The position numbers and the translations under genes were made by a program. The notes beneath the pieces are model-generated. The model saw nothing but the letters and a program-made list of their open reading frames with translations. It was not told the origin of the DNA and searched no databases. Below are positions 23,258-31,181 of a stretch of DNA of 45,927 bases, piece after piece. Each line of letters opens with the position of its first letter. Positions within the stretch are counted from its first letter, which is position 1. Origin of the DNA: CAYJXJ01 sp964374095 (GTDB taxonomy: Bacteria; Elusimicrobiota; Elusimicrobia; UBA1565; UBA9628); NCBI GenBank assembly GCA_964374095.1, contig CAYJXJ010000012.1, positions 1-45,927 of the forward strand. Reading direction: 5' to 3'.

Positions 23258-23978
23258 CGGTCACCGCCGGCCTCGGGGTGTGTCCGAAGGAGATCCGGGG
23301 CCGGGCCAGGGTCCAGAGGCAGTAGCTCAGGCCGAGCGCGCCGGCGAACTGAATGGCTCCCAGACCGGCCAGGTAGCGCGGGGTGGGCTTCAGGAAATCC
23401 ACGCCGAGCCGGAACGCCAAGTAGGCGGCCATGAAGCCCTTGAAGAGATGCCCGTCGGAATGCGGCCGCTGCCCCGCGGCCCAAAGAGTCGCGCCCGCGA
23501 TCAGGAGAAACAGCGCCTCGTAGAGTTGGGTGGGGTGGCGCGGGATGCCGTCTCCGAAATCCACAGCCCAGGGGGCGGCGGAGGCGGTTCCGAAGGTGTT
23601 GTCCGGGAGCCCGCTCAGGAAACAGCCCAGACGGCCGAGCGCCATGCCCAACGCCAAGGGCAGCGCCATGTCATCGCCGGTCGAGAGCGTATAGCCGGCT
23701 TGCCGCTTGACCGCCTCCACCGCGATCCAGCCGCCGAGCAAGCCTCCGACGATGGTCTTGCCGGACATCCAGGCCGCCAGATCCCACGGGCGGTTCAGCG
23801 CCCGGGTGGGATCGACCAGCAGGCCCAGGGCCTTGGAGCCCAGGGCCGCGCCGAGGAAAACCGCGGCGAGGAGTGTCCATTGGAAATCCTCCGTCATCCG
23901 GCCGGACCGGCGGCGGCTCAGATAGAGTCGAAATCCCAGGGCGTAGGCCGAGGCTTCGAAAAGAAAGTGCGCGTCCAT
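23247..23978 (-). CDS. Lgt-like prolipoprotein diacylglyceryl transferase paralogue
   Basis: The 243-residue polytopic protein has the Lgt layout: several membrane helices, then GMALGRLGCFLSGLPDNTFG, matching the Lgt signature G-R-x-G-N-F except that Asn is Cys, then PWAVDF and RHPTQLYEALFLL. Real Lgt transfers diacylglycerol from phosphatidylglycerol to a lipobox cysteine at the inner membrane. The GRxGCFL variant marks a paralogous group whose substrate is not established. It overlaps the radical SAM gene downstream, an arrangement that suggests both act on the same lipid or lipid-modified protein. It is first in a three-gene minus-strand cluster. Confidence 0.75.
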   Translation of the reverse strand: MDAHFLFEASAYALGFRLYLSRRRSGRMTEDFQWTLLAAVFLGAALGSKALGLLVDPTRALNRPWDLAAWMSGKTIVGGLLGGWIAVEAVKRQAGYTLSTGDDMALPLALGMALGRLGCFLSGLPDNTFGTASAAPWAVDFGDGIPRHPTQLYEALFLLIAGATLWAAGQRPHSDGHLFKGFMAAYLAFRLGVDFLKPTPRYLAGLGAIQFAGALGLSYCLWTLARPRISFGHTPRPAVTDAC

Positions 23979-24017
23979 AGGCCGGAGCCAGAGTATAACA
24001 AAGGCCGCGCCCCGGGA

Positions 24018-24635
24018 CTATGGCGAATGCCAGGGCGCCGGGTGGAAGCTGATCCCGTCCTGCGCCGAGACCTTCGGGAAAGCGGCCAAAAGCGCGGCCC
24101 TCACCGCGGCGAGCTTCTCGGGAGAGGCGTGCTTGTTGTGGATGATGGTCAAGCGCAGGGTCCTGTAGAGGAGCCGGGCGGTGAGCCGGTCGTCGTCGAT
24201 GGACTTGCGCTGCTGGGAGGCTTGCTTGCGCACGGAGCCCGCGCACTTGTCGGGACGGGCCTTTTCCTCCGTGCCGGCCGGTGGAGCGGCGGGCGGGCAG
24301 TCGGGCCACTTGTCAGTGTCGAACCCAAAGCCCTTGAAGATGTCCTCCCCAGTCCCATCGTCCTGGGACGCGCACTTTTCGGCCCGTCGCATGGCTAGGC
24401 CGAGTCCATCGCGGCTTGAGCGTTCGTCCTGGCGCTGCAGATCGGCGTCCAGGTCCACGAAGGCGAATCCTTGATTCGGACCCAGGATCGGTTCCAGTAT
24501 GCGCGCCCGGATCCGGTCCGCCATCCGGTCGGAGAGCTCAATCTGCAGGCGGAGGAGTCCTATGCCCGCAGCTCCTTCCGGCTCCGCTCCGGCGCCCGCG
24601 GAAATGAGAACCGACATGATCAAGCAGACGAACAT
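24018..24635 (-). CDS. Secreted protein with FliF/YscJ-like ring segment
   Basis: The 205-residue product has a signal peptide (MFVCLIMSVLISAGAGA). The mature start IGLLRLQIELSDRMADRIRARILEPILGPNQGFAFVDLDADL resembles the FliF segment that reads L-E-x-x-I-x-x-x-L-x-P-I-x-G-x-x-N followed by V-x-V-x-x-x-x-D. The end RLTIIHNKHASPEKLAAVRAALLAAF resembles the matching second FliF strand. The middle is a Cys-containing, low-complexity insert. No flagellar genes are nearby, so it may be a stand-alone ring-building-motif protein. An excellent promoter and GAGGAG site precede it. The family call is tentative. Confidence 0.55.
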   Translation of the reverse strand: MFVCLIMSVLISAGAGAEPEGAAGIGLLRLQIELSDRMADRIRARILEPILGPNQGFAFVDLDADLQRQDERSSRDGLGLAMRRAEKCASQDDGTGEDIFKGFGFDTDKWPDCPPAAPPAGTEEKARPDKCAGSVRKQASQQRKSIDDDRLTARLLYRTLRLTIIHNKHASPEKLAAVRAALLAAFPKVSAQDGISFHPAPWHSP

Positions 24636-24661
24636 GGCGTCTCCTCGAGGGGCTGCTTAGA

Positions 24662-24690
24662 AGTATAAGGGGAGTCGGGGGGCGAGTCAA
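24662..24690 (-). promoter_or_regulatory. Promoter of the FliF-like gene
   Basis: On the minus strand TTGACT (24690-24685) and TATACT (24667-24662) are separated by exactly 17 bp, each one base from consensus. The start would fall about 20 bases before the ATG, leaving room only for the ribosome site GAGGAG. Confidence 0.7.
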
Positions 24691-24741
24691 TTATCAGGCA
24701 TGTTACGCCAAATCACTAGCCGGTAGCCCGGCAGGATGTGA

Positions 24742-25854
24742 CTACCCTCGCTTGGACCCTAGGTTTTGGGCCAAGAGCCGGTGGAAGAGGTGTTCGCCCG
24801 CTTCCCGGCGGACCGAGAGGCGGCCGGCGATGTAGGCGCGGGAGCCGAGGCCCTTCTGGACCGCCTCGCAGACCGCGATGTCCTCTTGCTGGACGCGCTC
24901 CCCCACGGCCAGGCTGCGGCGGTTGTTCTCGGCGTCCGAAGGAGCCCCGTCGGCGAAGTAGAAGTCGAAGACCACCAGGGTCTTCTCCACGGCCAGGGGA
25001 AAGACGATGTTGACGTCCATCATGCCCTCGTACCAGTTGAGCATGAAGTTGGGCCAAAACCACCAATAATCGGCGCGATCTCCCTTTCGCACCGAGGAGG
25101 TGCCGGGGTCGTCGGGGTTGGGCTTGAGCGGGCTGGTCTGTAGGCAGGCCTTGTCGTAAGCCTCGATCTTGTACTGGGAATAGTCCAATACCCCGCTCAG
25201 TCCCTTATGAAGGTGCGGCACATGGTACCCTCCGTCCAGATAGTTATCGACGTAAACTTTCCAGTTGCATCGGAGGGTGTAGGTCCGCCGCTCGAAAAAG
25301 CGGAGCGCGTCCAACTTGAGGGGCGCGACCTTTCCCGGCACGGTCCCCAAGCTTTCCAGCAGCCCCGGTCCCTTGGGCGAGAGGTTCACGAAGACGAAGT
25401 TTTCCCATGTTTCCGCGCGGAGCCTGACCAGGCCCATGCGGGATTTGTCGAACTCACAAACACCCTCGAACTCGGGCGCGCCCTTGAGCGCCCCGTCCAG
25501 GGCGTAGGTCCAGCCGTGGTAGGGACAGCGGAACACCGACGCGTTGCCGCAGGCTTGGGTCGCCACCGCGGCCGCGTGGTGGCGGCAGACGTTGAAGAAG
25601 GCGCGGATCTTGCGGTCCGCGCCCCGGGCGACGACGACCGGCTCGCCGGCGATCTCGCAGGTGACGAAGTCGCCGGGCGAGGCGAGCTGGTCGAGCCTCC
25701 CCGCGAACTGCCAGGTTCGCCCGAAGACGCGCTCACGTTCCAGCCGGTAGAGGGCTTCGTCGGTATACCAGGGAGCGGGGATGGTGGAGGCCTTCTCCAA
25801 GGGCTTCCGTGGATCATAGGCGGCGAGAATCGCCTTGAGCGGCGAGGACTTCAT
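24742..25854 (-). CDS. Rieske non-heme iron oxygenase, choline-monooxygenase-like
   Basis: The 370-residue alpha subunit has the Rieske [2Fe-2S] ligands in VCRHHAAAV and CPYHGWTY (about residues 79-104). The mononuclear iron site is in VDNYLDGGYHVPHLHKG, which is close to the signature of plant choline monooxygenase and its bacterial relatives. Such enzymes hydroxylate quaternary amines or aromatic compounds using a separate reductase, and no reductase gene is in the window. The ATG at 25854 gives the normal N-terminus (PAPWYTDEALYRLERERVFGRTWQ). It begins 14 bp after the stop of the sphingomyelin-synthase-like gene, so the two form an operon and may share a choline or lipid head-group pathway. 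The actual substrate is unproven. Confidence 0.8.
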   Translation of the reverse strand: MKSSPLKAILAAYDPRKPLEKASTIPAPWYTDEALYRLERERVFGRTWQFAGRLDQLASPGDFVTCEIAGEPVVVARGADRKIRAFFNVCRHHAAAVATQACGNASVFRCPYHGWTYALDGALKGAPEFEGVCEFDKSRMGLVRLRAETWENFVFVNLSPKGPGLLESLGTVPGKVAPLKLDALRFFERRTYTLRCNWKVYVDNYLDGGYHVPHLHKGLSGVLDYSQYKIEAYDKACLQTSPLKPNPDDPGTSSVRKGDRADYWWFWPNFMLNWYEGMMDVNIVFPLAVEKTLVVFDFYFADGAPSDAENNRRSLAVGERVQQEDIAVCEAVQKGLGSRAYIAGRLSVRREAGEHLFHRLLAQNLGSKRG

Positions 25855-25868
25855 CGCGGCAGCCGCAT

Positions 25869-26657
25869 CTAATAGCGGACCCGGGTGGGGAGTATCTGGA
25901 AAAGCGGACGGATGTAGCCGTAGAAGGCCCACTCGGAGAGGCGGTAGATGGAGTAGGACACGAAGAAAGCGCCGAGCACGTCGACCGTGTAGTGGTTGTG
26001 GGAGAGCAGGACGCACAGCCCCATGACGATCGAGCCGGTCAGGCAGAGGGTCCTCAGCCAATAGGTCTCGAAGAATAGGAAGAAGAGAAACGGGATCGAG
26101 GTGTGGCCCGAGAAGACGAATTCGTTTTGAAACGTCCAGGTGCCCATGATCTGGGAGAACAAGAAGTCGAGCTTGCTCATGTCCATCATATCCTTCGGAG
26201 GACCGATGGGGGAGAGGGAGATGAAGACGCTGCGGATGGCGATGAAGAGGCTCAGCATGAAGATGAGGAAAGGCATGCGCCGCGGGTAGTAGAGAATGGC
26301 CGCGCCGCCCGCGTAAATGTGGAGGGCGAGCCAGCCCCAGGAGAGGATGGGCAGGACGTTGATGATGGGCAGGCGCTTCAGGAGCCAATCCGAGCCGGTG
26401 GGCATGACGCGCTGGTCGGCGGACCAGCCCAGATTCGTATAAAGGAAATAGGAAAGGACGAACAGGCCCAGCACCCCCGAAAGGGTGATGGCCCACCATT
26501 TGGTGTGCACCCCATGCCACTCATCGGTGATTTCCTGGATTTCGGCCTTGGTCTCGACAACGAGTTTCTGACGTAGCCCGCGCAGTTCGCGAGTGGTCTC
26601 CTGGAACTGCCGCTCCAGGCGCGCGAGCTGTTCTTCAATAAGGTCGGGGGACGCCAT
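25869..26657 (-). CDS. PAP2-family protein, sphingomyelin-synthase-like
   Basis: The 262-residue protein begins with a coiled coil (about residues 5-45, LIEEQLARLERQFQETTREL) and has about six membrane helices. The catalytic motifs FVFSGHTS and HNHYTVDVLGAFF match the two active-site boxes (S-G-H-T and H-Y-T-x-D-V) of sphingomyelin synthase-related PAP2_C proteins, which move phospho-head-groups between lipids. The first His forms the phospho-enzyme and the second is the nucleophile activator. I placed the start at the ATG 26657; the frame extends upstream only through the inverted-repeat element. That element sits directly on the start region, so its insertion may have replaced the promoter. 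The gene is followed by the Rieske oxygenase gene. Confidence 0.7.
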   Translation of the reverse strand: MASPDLIEEQLARLERQFQETTRELRGLRQKLVVETKAEIQEITDEWHGVHTKWWAITLSGVLGLFVLSYFLYTNLGWSADQRVMPTGSDWLLKRLPIINVLPILSWGWLALHIYAGGAAILYYPRRMPFLIFMLSLFIAIRSVFISLSPIGPPKDMMDMSKLDFLFSQIMGTWTFQNEFVFSGHTSIPFLFFLFFETYWLRTLCLTGSIVMGLCVLLSHNHYTVDVLGAFFVSYSIYRLSEWAFYGYIRPLFQILPTRVRY

Positions 26658-26658
26658 G

Positions 26659-26785
26659 ATGGGGTCACGTCCCGCCATCTGACATTTTGTGCCGTTCGGG
26701 ATCTTCGCGGGGTCGGAGCGGTCCGTAATCGCAGCCACAGAGGCGGAAATCCCTGAATGTGTCAGATGTTAGGATGTGACCCCAT
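26659..26785. mobile_element. MITE-like element with 26-bp inverted ends
   Basis: ATGGGGTCACGTCC ... CATCTGACA (26659-26684) and the mirror TGTCAGATG ... GTGACCCCAT (26760-26785) match at 22 of 26 positions as inverted repeats around about 75 bp of non-coding DNA. No transposase is encoded. The ends resemble the palindromes that accompany REP-associated (RAYT) transposases, from memory. It lies between divergent genes. Confidence 0.6.
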
Positions 26786-26803
26786 TTTATACAATTCGAC
26801 CCC

Positions 26804-27247
26804 ATGGAGGCCAGGGAACTCGTCGAGGACGTCAATCTGTTCCTGGCCGATTTGCGCGCCGAGTTTCCGGAAGTCTTCACTCCGCCGCGGCCGCCTCCTG
26901 GAGCGGCGCCCACGCACCAAAGCTTGCGGGAGACCCTCACGGAGCGGATTGCGCACTGGGCCCCACGCCTGGGGGTCGCGCCCAAGCGCGTCTTCATCAA
27001 AAACCAGCGCACGCGCTGGGGGAGCTGCTCGGAGCAGGGGAACCTCAACTTCAACTGGAGACTCGCCCGCGCCCCCGCCGAAGTGGTGGAATACGTGGTC
27101 ATCCACGAGCTGGCGCATCTGCTGGAGATGAACCACTCCAAGCGCTTCTGGGAGCACGTGGATCGCTGGTGTCCCGAGCACCGGGTTCACCGCCGGTGGC
27201 TGCGCGAAAATTCGCGCGAGCTGGGCCGCCGCAACCGGGGGGGGTAG
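26804..27247 (+). CDS. YgjP/SprT-like zinc metallopeptidase
   Basis: The 147-residue protein carries the zinc motif VIHELAHLLEMNHSKRFW (HExxH, then the third His in MNHS), with the preceding KNQRTRWGSCSEQGNLNFNW. This pair is diagnostic of the YgjP (DUF45) family. These small cytosolic gluzincin-fold peptidases are widespread, and their substrates are poorly known. It starts 19 bp after the inverted-repeat element and ends inside the region where the GMC oxidoreductase frame must begin, so the two are probably co-transcribed. Confidence 0.85.
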   Translation: MEARELVEDVNLFLADLRAEFPEVFTPPRPPPGAAPTHQSLRETLTERIAHWAPRLGVAPKRVFIKNQRTRWGSCSEQGNLNFNWRLARAPAEVVEYVVIHELAHLLEMNHSKRFWEHVDRWCPEHRVHRRWLRENSRELGRRNRGG

Positions 27248-27308
27248 CCCCGTCCGCGTCCGGACCTTTGACGACCTGCGCGACGGAGAGCCGCTCGACG
27301 TCGCGATC

Positions 27309-28775
27309 GTGGGCTCCGGCTTCGGGGGCTCGGTGGCGGCTCTGCGCCTGGCGGAGAAGGGCTATGCCGTCGCGGTCCTCGAAGCCGGGCGGCACTTCGA
27401 GGACCGCGACTTTCCCGAGTCAAGCTGGGACCTGCGGCGTTACTTGTGGGCTCCGCGCCTGGGTCTCGGCGGCATACTCCGAATCAGCTTCCTTAAGAAG
27501 CTCATGGTGCTCACCGGCGCGGGGGTGGGCGGGGGGTCCTTGGTCTATGCCAACGTCCTGCTGGAGCCCGGCGACGGGTTCTACGGGGCGCCGGCCTGCC
27601 GTCAACTGGATTCCCGCCTCCGTGAGCGGCTCGCGCCCCATTTCGAGACGGCCAAGAAGATGTTGGGAGTGGCAACTGCGCCCGGTGGCTCGCCCGCCGA
27701 TGAAGCATTGCGCGGCTGTGCTCAGGAGCTTGGCCGGGGGGAGACCTATCGAGCCGCGCCCGTGGGTGTGTACTTCGGGGAGCCGGATGTCGAGGTCGCG
27801 GACCCTTTTTTCAAGGGGGAGGGTCCGCGACGGCAGGGCTGCCGTTTCTGCGGGGGCTGCATGGTCGGCTGTCGCTACAATGCCAAGAATACCTTGGTCA
27901 AGAACTACCTGCATCTCGCGGAACGCCGGGGAGCCCGGATTTACAGCGAGGTTTCGGTCGAGCGGCTTGCCCGCTCTCCGGAAGGATACCTTCTGGCGAT
28001 CCGGCGCCCGGGTTGGGGCTTTGCGGTCAAGCGCCTACGGGCGCGCCGCGTGGTCCTGGCCGGAGGAGTCCTCGGGACGCTGAGACTGCTCATGGCCTCG
28101 CGCTCTCGCTTGCCCGGTCTCTCGCCCCGGCTCGGACGCGACGTACGCACCAATTCCGAAGTACTCACCGGGGCCGTCGCCCGCGGCGGGGAGAAAGACT
28201 TTTCCCAAGGGTTGGCGATCGGCGCGGGATTTTGGCCTGATGCGGAGACCCAAGTCCAGGCGGTGCGCTACCCCGCGGGTTCGGACTTGATGGGCCTGCT
28301 CATGGCGCGGGGCCTGGGAAACTGGCTGAGGCCGTTCGGCTGGGCCCGGCGCAGCACTATCTTTCTCACGATGCAGACCCGGGAGTCCCGGCTGCGGGTT
28401 TCGGAGCGTCGACGGCCCTGGCGGGGGCTTGACGCGGATTCGGAAGAAGGTTCGTCGCCGCTTCCCGTGCGCCTTCCCGCGGAGCGGCGTCTCCAGGAGA
28501 TTTTCTGCCGGCGCGAGGACGCCCTGCCCCAGGATTCGCTCGCGGGGCGGCTGGGGCTTTCCACGACGGCGCACATACTGGGCGGCGCGGCCATGGGCCG
28601 CGGCCCCGAAGAGGGAGTGACCGACTTGTACGGCCGGGTCCATGGCTGTACGGATTTGTGGGTGACCGACGGCTCGCTCATCCCCGCCAACCTCGGCGTC
28701 AACCCGTCGCTTACCATCACCGCCCTGGCCGAGCACGCCATGGCCGCGGTGCCTGCCAAGGATGGACTCCAATGA
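27309..28775 (+). CDS. GMC-family FAD oxidoreductase, cholesterol-oxidase-like
   Basis: The 488-residue protein has the FAD-binding GSGFGGSVAALRLAEKGY, then LEAGRHFEDRDFP. The region CRFCGGCMVGCRYNAKNTLVKNYL is typical of the cholesterol oxidase/GMC branch, and the C-terminal block LGGAAMG, VTDGSLIPANLGVNPSLTI completes the FAD site. It oxidises an alcohol, possibly a sterol-like or other polycyclic one, with FAD. The first usual start codon in frame is the GTG at 27309, which cuts the first beta strand (DVAIV). The frame is open back to 27132 with no ATG, GTG or TTG, so either a rare start is used or a frame error hides the true one near 27250-27300. Confidence 0.8.
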   Translation: MGSGFGGSVAALRLAEKGYAVAVLEAGRHFEDRDFPESSWDLRRYLWAPRLGLGGILRISFLKKLMVLTGAGVGGGSLVYANVLLEPGDGFYGAPACRQLDSRLRERLAPHFETAKKMLGVATAPGGSPADEALRGCAQELGRGETYRAAPVGVYFGEPDVEVADPFFKGEGPRRQGCRFCGGCMVGCRYNAKNTLVKNYLHLAERRGARIYSEVSVERLARSPEGYLLAIRRPGWGFAVKRLRARRVVLAGGVLGTLRLLMASRSRLPGLSPRLGRDVRTNSEVLTGAVARGGEKDFSQGLAIGAGFWPDAETQVQAVRYPAGSDLMGLLMARGLGNWLRPFGWARRSTIFLTMQTRESRLRVSERRRPWRGLDADSEEGSSPLPVRLPAERRLQEIFCRREDALPQDSLAGRLGLSTTAHILGGAAMGRGPEEGVTDLYGRVHGCTDLWVTDGSLIPANLGVNPSLTITALAEHAMAAVPAKDGLQ

Positions 28776-28977
28776 GTTCAAGCGGGGGCCGCTCCGGTCG
28801 GCAATGGACGGGGCTCTGGCTGCTCGAATTCGCCGCGGCCTAGGCTACCGGCGTCTGAACTTTACCAATGGGGGCGCCGATCTGGGGTCCGTTTATCTTC
28901 GTGCTTCAGGGGATGGACGCGGTGGGGGCGTCGGAGTAGCGGATCGCTCGGAGCGGGATTGCGCCTTTCGGGCCTAT

Positions 28978-29006
28978 TTACTGTAACAGCTGTTATAGTG
29001 TAATAT
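28978..29006 (+). promoter_or_regulatory. Promoter and palindromic operator before chrB
   Basis: TAACAGCTGTTA (28984-28995) is a perfect 12-bp palindrome. TAATAT (29001-29006), with TTACTG 17 bp upstream, forms a weak promoter with the palindrome filling the spacer; TATAGT (28994-28999) is a second -10 candidate. The ATG at 29014 is so close that the transcript would be nearly leaderless. The palindrome is the obvious repressor site, possibly for ChrB itself. Confidence 0.5.
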
Positions 29007-29013
29007 ATGTTTC

Positions 29014-30036
29014 ATGAACAGATCGCGCTGGCTCCTCCTCGCCCACCAACTCCCCGCGCAGCCCTCCAATGTCCGCGTCAAGGTTTGGCGCAGGCTCAAG
29101 GCCCTGGGCGCGGTCCCGGTCAAGAACTCGATCTACGTCCTCCCCAACCGCCCGGAGTGCCGCGAGGACTTCGAGTGGCTGCGCAAGGAGATCGCCGCGA
29201 TGAAGGGTTCGGCCTCGGTCTTCCTTGCGGACTCGGTCGCGGGCGCGGAGGACGGGGAGATTGTCGCGGCTTTCGGAAAAGCCCGGTCCGAGGAGCTCGA
29301 CGCTCTGGCCGGGAAAGCCGAGGCCCTGACCGAGGCGCTGAAAGGCACTCTCGAGGGAGGCGCGCCAAGGGAGGAGGCCTGGGAGCGCCTCCAGAAGCAA
29401 TGGTCCGAGCTGCGGCTGGAGAGCGACCGCCTCGCGCGGATCGACTTTTTCGAGACCCCGGCCCGGCGCCGCGCCGCGGGCGCTTTGGAGAGGCTCAAGA
29501 TCCTGTTCGCTCGCTCCGAGGCTCTCCGTATTAAGGAAGCGCCCCAGCCTCCCCCGCCCGTGGCGGCCGCGAGCCTCCAGGGCCGGGTCTGGGTCACCCG
29601 GGCGAGTCCCCACATCGACCGGCTGGCCTCGGCCTGGCTCGTCCGGCGGCGGGTGGATTCCCGGTCTCGCTTCAAGTTCGTCGCCGAGCCGTACTCGCCC
29701 GGCCGCGGGGAAGTTCGCTTCGACATGGCGGAAGGGGAGTTCACGCACTTCGGCGATTGGTGCACCTTCGAAACCATCCTCAACCGTTTGAGCCTGCGGG
29801 AGCCGGTCCTCGCGGAGCTGGCGGAGATCGTCCACGACATCGATTTAAAGGACGGGAAGTTCGGCCGGCCCGAGGCCTCGGGCGTGGCCCTGGCCGTGCG
29901 CGGGCTCTGCCGGGTCCACGAGGCGGACGGCCCGCGCCTGGAGGCGGGGCTCGCCTTATTTGACTCCCTGGCCGCGGAGTTGTCCGCGAGGGGAGGCTGG
30001 AAAAATCGCCGGAAAAAATCAAGGAGGTCGTCATGA
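29014..30036 (+). CDS. chrB: ChrB chromate-resistance protein (regulator-type)
   Basis: The 340-residue protein has the ChrB N-terminal domain (RSRWLLLAHQLPAQPSNVRVKVWRRLKALGAVPVKNSIYVLP) and, from about 190, the ChrB C-terminal domain (WVTRASPHIDRLASAWLVRRRVD, GEFTHFGDWCTFETILNR, LAEIVHDIDLKDGKF). In proteobacterial chr operons ChrB senses chromate and controls ChrA export. Here no chrA follows; a beta-propeller and an MFS transporter do. No ribosome site is seen, because the start lies within about ten bases of the -10 box. The stop overlaps the next start (ATGA at 30033-30036). Confidence 0.85.
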   Translation: MNRSRWLLLAHQLPAQPSNVRVKVWRRLKALGAVPVKNSIYVLPNRPECREDFEWLRKEIAAMKGSASVFLADSVAGAEDGEIVAAFGKARSEELDALAGKAEALTEALKGTLEGGAPREEAWERLQKQWSELRLESDRLARIDFFETPARRRAAGALERLKILFARSEALRIKEAPQPPPPVAAASLQGRVWVTRASPHIDRLASAWLVRRRVDSRSRFKFVAEPYSPGRGEVRFDMAEGEFTHFGDWCTFETILNRLSLREPVLAELAEIVHDIDLKDGKFGRPEASGVALAVRGLCRVHEADGPRLEAGLALFDSLAAELSARGGWKNRRKKSRRSS

Positions 30037-31166
30037 AGGGATTCAATGGACGCGTGGTCGGAATCGTTCCGGGGCTGCTGGCCGTAGGGATCGTGATCGG
30101 CGCTTCCCGCGCTCGGGCGTCCGCGCCGGAGCGCGGCGCCTGGGGGCAAGCCCTGTCGCAAGCGGGGGCGAAGGGGGTTTCCCAGCTGGTGGTTCCCGAG
30201 CCGGGGCCGGCCGCGGCGGCGCGGGAGGCTTGCCTCTCGGGCCGCCGGCTTCTGGTCGCCATCGAGGGCGGGGGAGCGGTGGAACTCGACCCTGCCTCCG
30301 GGAGCGTGCGCCGCGCCTACGCGACGGGGCCCAACGCCTTCGGGGCTTTGTTCTCGAAGGACGGCCGCAGGGCCTTCGTCACCGACAAGACCGCCGGCAC
30401 GCTCTCCGAGTTGGACGCCTCGGGCGCGGCGTCGAGCGTCCTGGAGGTGGGGCATGAGCCCCAGCAGCCCGCCGTCACGGGGGCGGGGCTCCTCTTCATC
30501 CCCATGAGCGGGGAGGGGGCGATCGCCGTGGTCGACGCCTCGGGGCGGCCGGCCCTCCTGGGGAAGGTCACGACCGGGGAGGGGACCAAGCCGCACATCG
30601 TCTCCCTCTCCCCCGATGAGAGGACTTTGTGGGCCACGGTGCAGGGAGCCGACCCGAAGGTGATGACGTTCCGGGTCGAGCGCCGGGGCCTGACCCTGGT
30701 CCGCGAGTTCCGAAACGGCCTCATCCCGCGGGTGCTCGCCGCCACCGACCGGGGAGCGTTCTTCACGGCCCACTCCTCCGTGGAGCTGCACTTTGCCGGG
30801 CTCGTCTCCGGCGCGGCCTCGGCGGTCTACGCCGACGCCCAGGGGCCCTTCAGCGCGCCCTTCAAGCAGATCGAGGGCGTGGCGGTCGGCCCGCGCGGCG
30901 AGGTCGCCATCACCCACGAGGGGCGCCGGGCGCTGGTCTTTCTGAGGGGCGATGGTCCGGGCCGGCTGGAGAAAGCCCGGGAGGTCTCTCCGCTCGGGGA
31001 CAATCCGTACTGGGTGACTTGGGATCCGTCCGGGGAGGCCGCGTACGTTTCCATCCCCAACATGGGGCTCGTCGAGGCCTATCAGTTCGGCGATGGGGAA
31101 GGCGCGCGGCGCCTTTGGACCTCCGCCGTGGGCGGCAAGCCCAAGCGGATGGCCGTCGCTGAGTAG
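30033..31166 (+). CDS. Secreted YVTN-type beta-propeller protein
   Basis: The 377-residue protein starts with a signal peptide (VVGIVPGLLAVGIVIGASRARA). It then has repeated blades: GAVELDPASGSVRRAYATGP, GTLSELDASGAASSVLEVGH, GAIAVVDASGRPALLGKVTTG and ALVFLRGDGPGRLEKAREVS. The pattern, a strand with a conserved Asp/Ser turn and V-x-x-x-x-x-G spacing, is that of seven-bladed YVTN-like propellers. It is probably periplasmic and binds a protein or small ligand. It is translationally coupled to chrB, which is not a usual chr partner. No enzymatic residues can be assigned. Confidence 0.7.
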   Translation: MKGFNGRVVGIVPGLLAVGIVIGASRARASAPERGAWGQALSQAGAKGVSQLVVPEPGPAAAAREACLSGRRLLVAIEGGGAVELDPASGSVRRAYATGPNAFGALFSKDGRRAFVTDKTAGTLSELDASGAASSVLEVGHEPQQPAVTGAGLLFIPMSGEGAIAVVDASGRPALLGKVTTGEGTKPHIVSLSPDERTLWATVQGADPKVMTFRVERRGLTLVREFRNGLIPRVLAATDRGAFFTAHSSVELHFAGLVSGAASAVYADAQGPFSAPFKQIEGVAVGPRGEVAITHEGRRALVFLRGDGPGRLEKAREVSPLGDNPYWVTWDPSGEAAYVSIPNMGLVEAYQFGDGEGARRLWTSAVGGKPKRMAVAE

Positions 31167-31181
31167 CCCCAGGAGGCCGCC

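Noticed and set aside
25855..26520. Upstream extension of the Rieske frame
   Set aside because: It overlaps the PAP2-type gene out of frame; the real Rieske N-terminus starts at 25854.
28762..28986. 74-residue plus-strand frame after the GMC gene
   Set aside because: No ribosome site, no recognisable sequence, and it ends in the chrB promoter region.
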